The notes under the pieces were generated by a model. It was given only the letters and a program-made list of their open reading frames with translations. It was not told where the DNA came from and ran no database searches. A DNA stretch of 9,380 nucleotides from Spirochaeta sp. Its GTDB lineage: Bacteria > Spirochaetota > Spirochaetia > DSM-27196 > Alkalispirochaetaceae. Shown here piece by piece: positions 6,677 through 9,380 of this stretch; positions within the stretch are counted from its first letter, which is position 1; each line of letters begins with the position of its first letter. Location of the stretch: positions 1 to 9,380 of the forward strand of contig SKHA01000388.1 in NCBI GenBank assembly GCA_007117185.1, written 5' to 3'. Both the position numbers and the translations under genes were made by a program.

Positions 6677-7898
6677 TGCGATGGAACTCTCCCTTCAGTG
6701 GAATCCGCGCATTCACAGTGAACCCTCCGATGGTATGCATATTGAGGTCGCCACCGACCTCACCGAGCCGCTCACGCATGCCCTGGATTCCGATACCTTC
6801 GTCAATCTCTTCCGGGGCGACGCCGTTGTCGGTTACTAAGAGGAAGAGGTTGTGCTCCAGCAGCGAGATCCTAACCTCTACTGAATCGGCGTGGCCATGG
6901 CGGAACGAGTTAGTCAGCGCCTCCTGGACAAACCGATAGGCAACCGGGAAGACCCTTTCGTCGTCTACCGATCGGGGAGGAACAGCGATATCCACAGCCA
7001 CACGCATCCCCGTAGCCTGCCGGTACACCTCGATCATGTGAATGATCGCATCCACACCGTAGAGCAGTCCCTGCTCCGACGCCCTCAGCTCCCGTAAGGA
7101 TCGCCTGGTGTCGTTCAACGCCATCCGCGCCTGATTTCGGATCGTATTGAGCTGAACCTGGGTGCGTCCCAGGTCCGCACCGGACGCCGCGTCGAGCGCC
7201 GACTCGGAAAGCATGATCAGGTTGGTCAGGGCGTAGCCTACACCGTCGTGGATATCCCGCGAGATGCGGTTTCTCTCGTGCCGGGCCGCCTGGGACTCAG
7301 CCATCTGGACAAACGCATTATAGGACATATTGGCTTCGGAAAGTTCCCTGACGGAGTTCTCCAGATTTCCGATCCGCTGCGCCTGTGACCGCTGACGTTC
7401 GGTGATGGTGCGGGAATACCACGCCAGGTGCAGAAGAAGAACGGCCACATACACCATTGAGCGAATCTGCTCCGCCGCCCCTGCAGGAGGCAGGGGTTTC
7501 CACGCGGCGGGAACGGTCCCCAGATGTACCACCGCCGCCACCCATAACAGGACGGCCACAATGGTACCCTGAAGCCGGAAGACAGAGATCCCGGCGATGA
7601 TCAGAAACACCAGAAATACAACAGGAGCAATGCGGGTCGGCGAGACCAGAACGGTAAGCAACCCCGAAAAGACGGAATACCACACCAGGGCAAGGATTGA
7701 ACGCCGCCGTTCGTTCTGCAGCGTCACTATCGCCGCGGAAGCAGCCATCAGAACAGCCAGGATAACGAGCTGGGAATCAACCGAACTCGACGCATTTCGG
7801 GTTGCCGACCAGAGCACGTCCGCCGTCGCCCCGAGTAGAACGAGTAGCGGCGTCACAAGTTGATGGGGTGACCGCAACACGGCCAGTGGAGTGCGCAC
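6669..7898 (-). CDS. Multi-pass membrane sensor histidine kinase (HisKA_3/HATPase_c, NarL-system type)
   Basis: Taken from the GTG at 7898 this is a 409-residue kinase. The N-terminal half has about six hydrophobic helices (roughly 17-32, 43-60, 68-85, 91-106, 111-127 and 146-160) with very short loops, so the signal is probably sensed within the membrane or through a partner. A coiled coil follows, then HisKA_3 with phospho-acceptor His217 in ISRDIHDGVGYALTN, and HATPase_c with N-box QEALTNSFRHGHA (325-337), TDNGV, and GIGIQGMRERLGEVGG. The frame stays open upstream to 8066, including an ATG at 8009, but those starts would run into the divergent membrane-protein gene and add a non-hydrophobic, low-quality N-terminus. 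They also lie upstream of a good promoter whose predicted transcript start is at 7898. The GTG lacks a clear ribosome site, so a leaderless message or a slightly later GTG (7880) is possible. It heads the signalling operon. Confidence 0.9.
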   Translation of the reverse strand: MRTPLAVLRSPHQLVTPLLVLLGATADVLWSATRNASSSVDSQLVILAVLMAASAAIVTLQNERRRSILALVWYSVFSGLLTVLVSPTRIAPVVFLVFLIIAGISVFRLQGTIVAVLLWVAAVVHLGTVPAAWKPLPPAGAAEQIRSMVYVAVLLLHLAWYSRTITERQRSQAQRIGNLENSVRELSEANMSYNAFVQMAESQAARHERNRISRDIHDGVGYALTNLIMLSESALDAASGADLGRTQVQLNTIRNQARMALNDTRRSLRELRASEQGLLYGVDAIIHMIEVYRQATGMRVAVDIAVPPRSVDDERVFPVAYRFVQEALTNSFRHGHADSVEVRISLLEHNLFLLVTDNGVAPEEIDEGIGIQGMRERLGEVGGDLNMHTIGGFTVNARIPLKGEFHRNG

Positions 7899-7904
7899 CG
7901 ATCC

Positions 7905-7933
7905 ATCATAATGGGAGCGCCCGCGGGTCTCAA
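7905..7933 (-). promoter_or_regulatory. Predicted sigma70-type promoter of the two-component operon
   Basis: Reading the minus strand, TTGAGA (7933-7928) is followed after exactly 17 bases by TATGAT (7910-7905). Each hexamer differs from consensus at one position. The expected transcript start, six to seven bases beyond the -10, falls on the G of the GTG at 7898. This is the best promoter match I see in the window, and it fits a divergent gap feeding the kinase-regulator-kinase-regulator run. Confidence 0.72.
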
Positions 7934-7951
7934 TCCCGGCTTTACCCGGGA
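7934..7951. promoter_or_regulatory. Inverted repeat abutting the -35 box, candidate operator
   Basis: TCCCGG (7934-7939) and CCGGGA (7946-7951) are perfect inverted half-sites separated by six bases, directly upstream of the -35 hexamer of the kinase operon promoter. That is a usual position for an activator. The site lies between the divergent promoters, so it could serve the TspO-like gene as well. The binding protein is unknown; one of the two NarL-type regulators is a plausible guess. Confidence 0.4.
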
Positions 7952-8007
7952 GGCCGCCGATGTCCCGCTTGTGATAGCGGCACCGTTGGAGTAGCGTATC
8001 TGCAGTC

Positions 8008-8802
8008 ATGAAAACACACAGAAGTATCCTGCTGTCGCTGACTGCGGTCCTCTCGCTGATCATCACCCTGGTTATGAACTACCTGGCCAACGCGCTGCCC
8101 CTCTTCGGGCGTCCCACCGGAGTAATCTCAGACAACCTGCCCAACCTCTTTGTACCGGCGGGGTTAACCTTTGCCGTCTGGGGGGTGATCTACCTGGCCC
8201 TCATCGGTTTTACCGGCTATCAGGCTGTGGTGGTGTTCCGACAGCCGGACAACCCGCCTCAGTGGTGGCGGCAGATCATTCCCTGGGTGATTGCCGTCCA
8301 CTTCGCCAACGCCGCGTGGATCCTCGCCTGGCACGCGCTGCGGTACGGGATAAGCGTGGTGATCATGCTGGTTCTGTTCTTTTCGCTGCTGCGGATCGTT
8401 CTGGTGCTGGGATGGTCCCGGCGTCGCGTCACCGGCGGGGAGTACTGGTTGGCTGCCGTTCCCTTTTCGCTGTATCTGGGGTGGATCAGCGTGGCCCTGG
8501 CGGCTAACGTGACGGGACTTCTCGTTTCCTGGGGGGTCACCGACCTCGCCCCGGGGGCGCTCTTCTGGGCAGCCGCGCTGAGCGCCGTCGCTGCCGCCCT
8601 TGGATTTCTGGCCTTGCTCCGTTACCGCGACGGAGCGTACGCAGCGGTAATCATCTGGGCGCTGGTGGGGATCGCCCTCAAGCGAGCCGGGGATGTGCCG
8701 TTTCTGGCTGGTTGGGCTGCGGCGCTGGCCGTTGCTGTGGCGGTGATCCTGGTGTTCGCTCTGGTTGCGCGAAAATCGTCACTACCCACGTCCGGCGATT
8801 GA
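8008..8802 (+). CDS. TspO/MBR-related tryptophan-rich sensory membrane protein
   Basis: A 264-residue, strongly hydrophobic inner-membrane protein with about seven or eight helices, longer than the usual five-helix TspO of about 160 residues. TspO-like blocks are recognisable: FVPAGLTFAVWGVIYL (48-63, like the P-x-G-x-x-F-x-x-W-x-x-x-Y block), NAAWILAW (101-108, like the N-x-x-W block) and SLYLGWISVALAANVT (154-169, like the W-x-x-x-A-x-x-x-N block). Such proteins are usually annotated as tryptophan-rich sensory proteins; TspO binds porphyrins and other hydrophobic ligands, but the role of these longer relatives is not settled. The start is fixed by an in-frame stop (TAG at 7975-7977) with no other start codon before ATG 8008. 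No good Shine-Dalgarno is seen, since GGAG lies 16 bases upstream. It is divergent from the kinase operon and shares a control region of about 110 bases with it, so a functional link is possible but unproven. Confidence 0.82.
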   Translation: MKTHRSILLSLTAVLSLIITLVMNYLANALPLFGRPTGVISDNLPNLFVPAGLTFAVWGVIYLALIGFTGYQAVVVFRQPDNPPQWWRQIIPWVIAVHFANAAWILAWHALRYGISVVIMLVLFFSLLRIVLVLGWSRRRVTGGEYWLAAVPFSLYLGWISVALAANVTGLLVSWGVTDLAPGALFWAAALSAVAAALGFLALLRYRDGAYAAVIIWALVGIALKRAGDVPFLAGWAAALAVAVAVILVFALVARKSSLPTSGD

Positions 8803-8819
8803 ACGAAGTGTTCCTCCTG

Positions 8820-9155
8820 CTACAGCTTCACCGTTCGCAGTTCGTCCTCAATCGCTTTTACTACGAACGCGTTGATCGACTTTTTTAGACCTATCGCTGC
8901 GATCGCCACCTCGCGATGGAGTTCCGGAGACAATCGCAAATTGAATCTGCCGGAGTACGGTTTCTCTGGAGCTGTCCCTTCTTCTTCGCACCACGAGAGG
9001 TAGTCTTCAATAGAATCACGAAACGCCTGCTCAAGGTCGCTGACGCTCGAACCCTGAAACGTGATCACGTCTCGAGTGTTCACTACTTCACCGTGAAACA
9101 GCTTCTTTTCGTCGTCGTATTCGATCGCTCCGATATACTCTTTGTACGTCATCAT
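8820..9155 (-). CDS. hicB: HicB-family antitoxin
   Basis: A 111-residue antitoxin that neutralises the HicA mRNA-cleaving toxin and probably represses the hicAB promoter. The N-terminal part (about 1-65) has the HicB partial RNase H-like fold pattern: YIGAIEYDDEKKLFHGEV, then RDVITFQGSSVSDLEQAF and the SIEDYLSWCEEEG helix. The C-terminal part (about 70-106) is a ribbon-helix-helix DNA-binding region beginning FNLRLSPELHREVAIAA with KKSINAFVVKAIEDEL. The ATG at 9155 follows AGGAG at eight-base spacing and overlaps the hicA stop as ATGA. A second ATG follows immediately at 9152 and could be used instead. Its 3' end faces the TspO-like gene only 17 bases away, with no convincing terminator between them. 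Length is typical of the family and no damage is visible. Confidence 0.93.
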   Translation of the reverse strand: MMTYKEYIGAIEYDDEKKLFHGEVVNTRDVITFQGSSVSDLEQAFRDSIEDYLSWCEEEGTAPEKPYSGRFNLRLSPELHREVAIAAIGLKKSINAFVVKAIEDELRTVKL

Positions 9156-9379
9156 GGGGTTACTCCTGCACTCGTCAAAAACCTACGCATGGATCTCACC
9201 GATCCTTTGTCTGCCTCCTTGTGAGGATGCGGTCGATGAAAGACTGCGCGAACCGCTCCGAGCTTGATCCTCACTCGAGAGCCGCTCCCCTCCGAGATAT
9301 CTGCGCCCAGCGTCAGGAGCAATGCTTCGATGTCTGACCAATTGATACTCGCCGGCGGCGGAATCTGAAAGATTGCCTT
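9152..9379 (-). CDS. hicA: HicA-family toxin (5' end cut by window edge)
   Basis: The last 75 codons of a HicA-type toxin, a small double-stranded-RNA-binding-fold ribonuclease that cleaves mRNA. Visible parts are INWSDIEALLLTLGADISEG (about 12-31 of the visible stretch), GSRVRIKLGAVRAVFHRPHP (33-52), with the conserved catalytic-type histidine in the FHRPHP motif (His48, with His51 near it), and KEADKGSVRSMRRFLTSAG at the C-terminus. Roughly ten N-terminal residues, the start codon and the promoter lie beyond the right edge. The reading frame is intact as far as it can be seen. It precedes hicB with an ATGA overlap (9152-9155), the canonical toxin-first hicAB order. I judge the identification firm from the combined motif and gene order. 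Confidence 0.9.
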   Translation of the reverse strand, partial: KAIFQIPPPASINWSDIEALLLTLGADISEGSGSRVRIKLGAVRAVFHRPHPHKEADKGSVRSMRRFLTSAGVTP

Positions 9380-9380
9380 C

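Noticed and set aside
7899..8066. N-terminal extension of the multi-pass kinase to 8066 or 8009.
   Set aside because: It would overlap the divergent TspO-like gene and cover a near-consensus promoter, and the added residues show no membrane helix or known domain continuous with the rest of the kinase.
8803..8819. A terminator between the convergent TspO-like and hicB genes.
   Set aside because: Only a 4-bp GAAC/GTTC pairing is present near the stop, with no T tract, so I do not call one.
1..9380. tRNA, rRNA, CRISPR arrays, insertion sequences or attachment sites.
   Set aside because: I saw no cloverleaf-like sequence, regularly spaced repeats, transposase motifs or terminal inverted repeats. 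Nearly all of the window is accounted for by coding sequence.

Overview
The window looks like chromosomal DNA from a moderately GC-rich bacterium, probably a free-living spirochaete of the Spirochaeta/Alkalispirochaeta kind. The main hint is the solute-binding protein's N-terminus, whose signal peptide ends in VFA followed by GGGREAAP, a layout common in spirochaete binding proteins. The assignment is an inference from protein style, not from a marker gene.

Layout. Positions 1-8007 are almost entirely minus-strand genes. In transcription order they are: a membrane histidine kinase (7898-6669), a NarL/LuxR-type response regulator (6676-6020), a second histidine kinase with an extracytoplasmic dCache sensor (5977-4178), a second NarL-type regulator (4181-3519), an acidic amino-acid:cation symporter of the DAACS/GltP family (3408-2116), an Asp/Glu-type amino-acid racemase (2119-1310), and an ABC sugar-type solute-binding protein that runs off the left edge (1218-1). 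On the plus strand, divergent from the first kinase, lies a TspO-related 'tryptophan-rich sensory' membrane protein (8008-8802). At the right edge, on the minus strand, is a hicAB toxin-antitoxin pair (hicA cut by the window end). No gene-free stretch exceeds about 110 bases.

How it may work together. The four signalling genes overlap or nearly abut, so two complete two-component systems appear to be co-transcribed from one good sigma70-like promoter (-35 TTGAGA, 17-bp spacer, -10 TATGAT at 7933-7905). The predicted transcript start falls on the most plausible kinase start codon, suggesting a leaderless message. After a 110-base gap holding a perfect 12-bp palindrome and a short hairpin come the symporter and racemase, joined by an ATGA overlap. 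A reasonable model is that one or both regulators control uptake and racemisation of an acidic amino acid. The dCache sensor supports this in part: it keeps most residues of the published amino-acid-binding signature but has Tyr where the second amine-binding Asp is expected. A second gap before the binding protein holds a 9-bp direct repeat with 11-bp period.

No element here is a wholly new class of system. The most interesting points are the stacked pair of two-component systems beside an amino-acid symporter/racemase module, the altered ligand motif, and the operator-like repeats in the three intergenic gaps.
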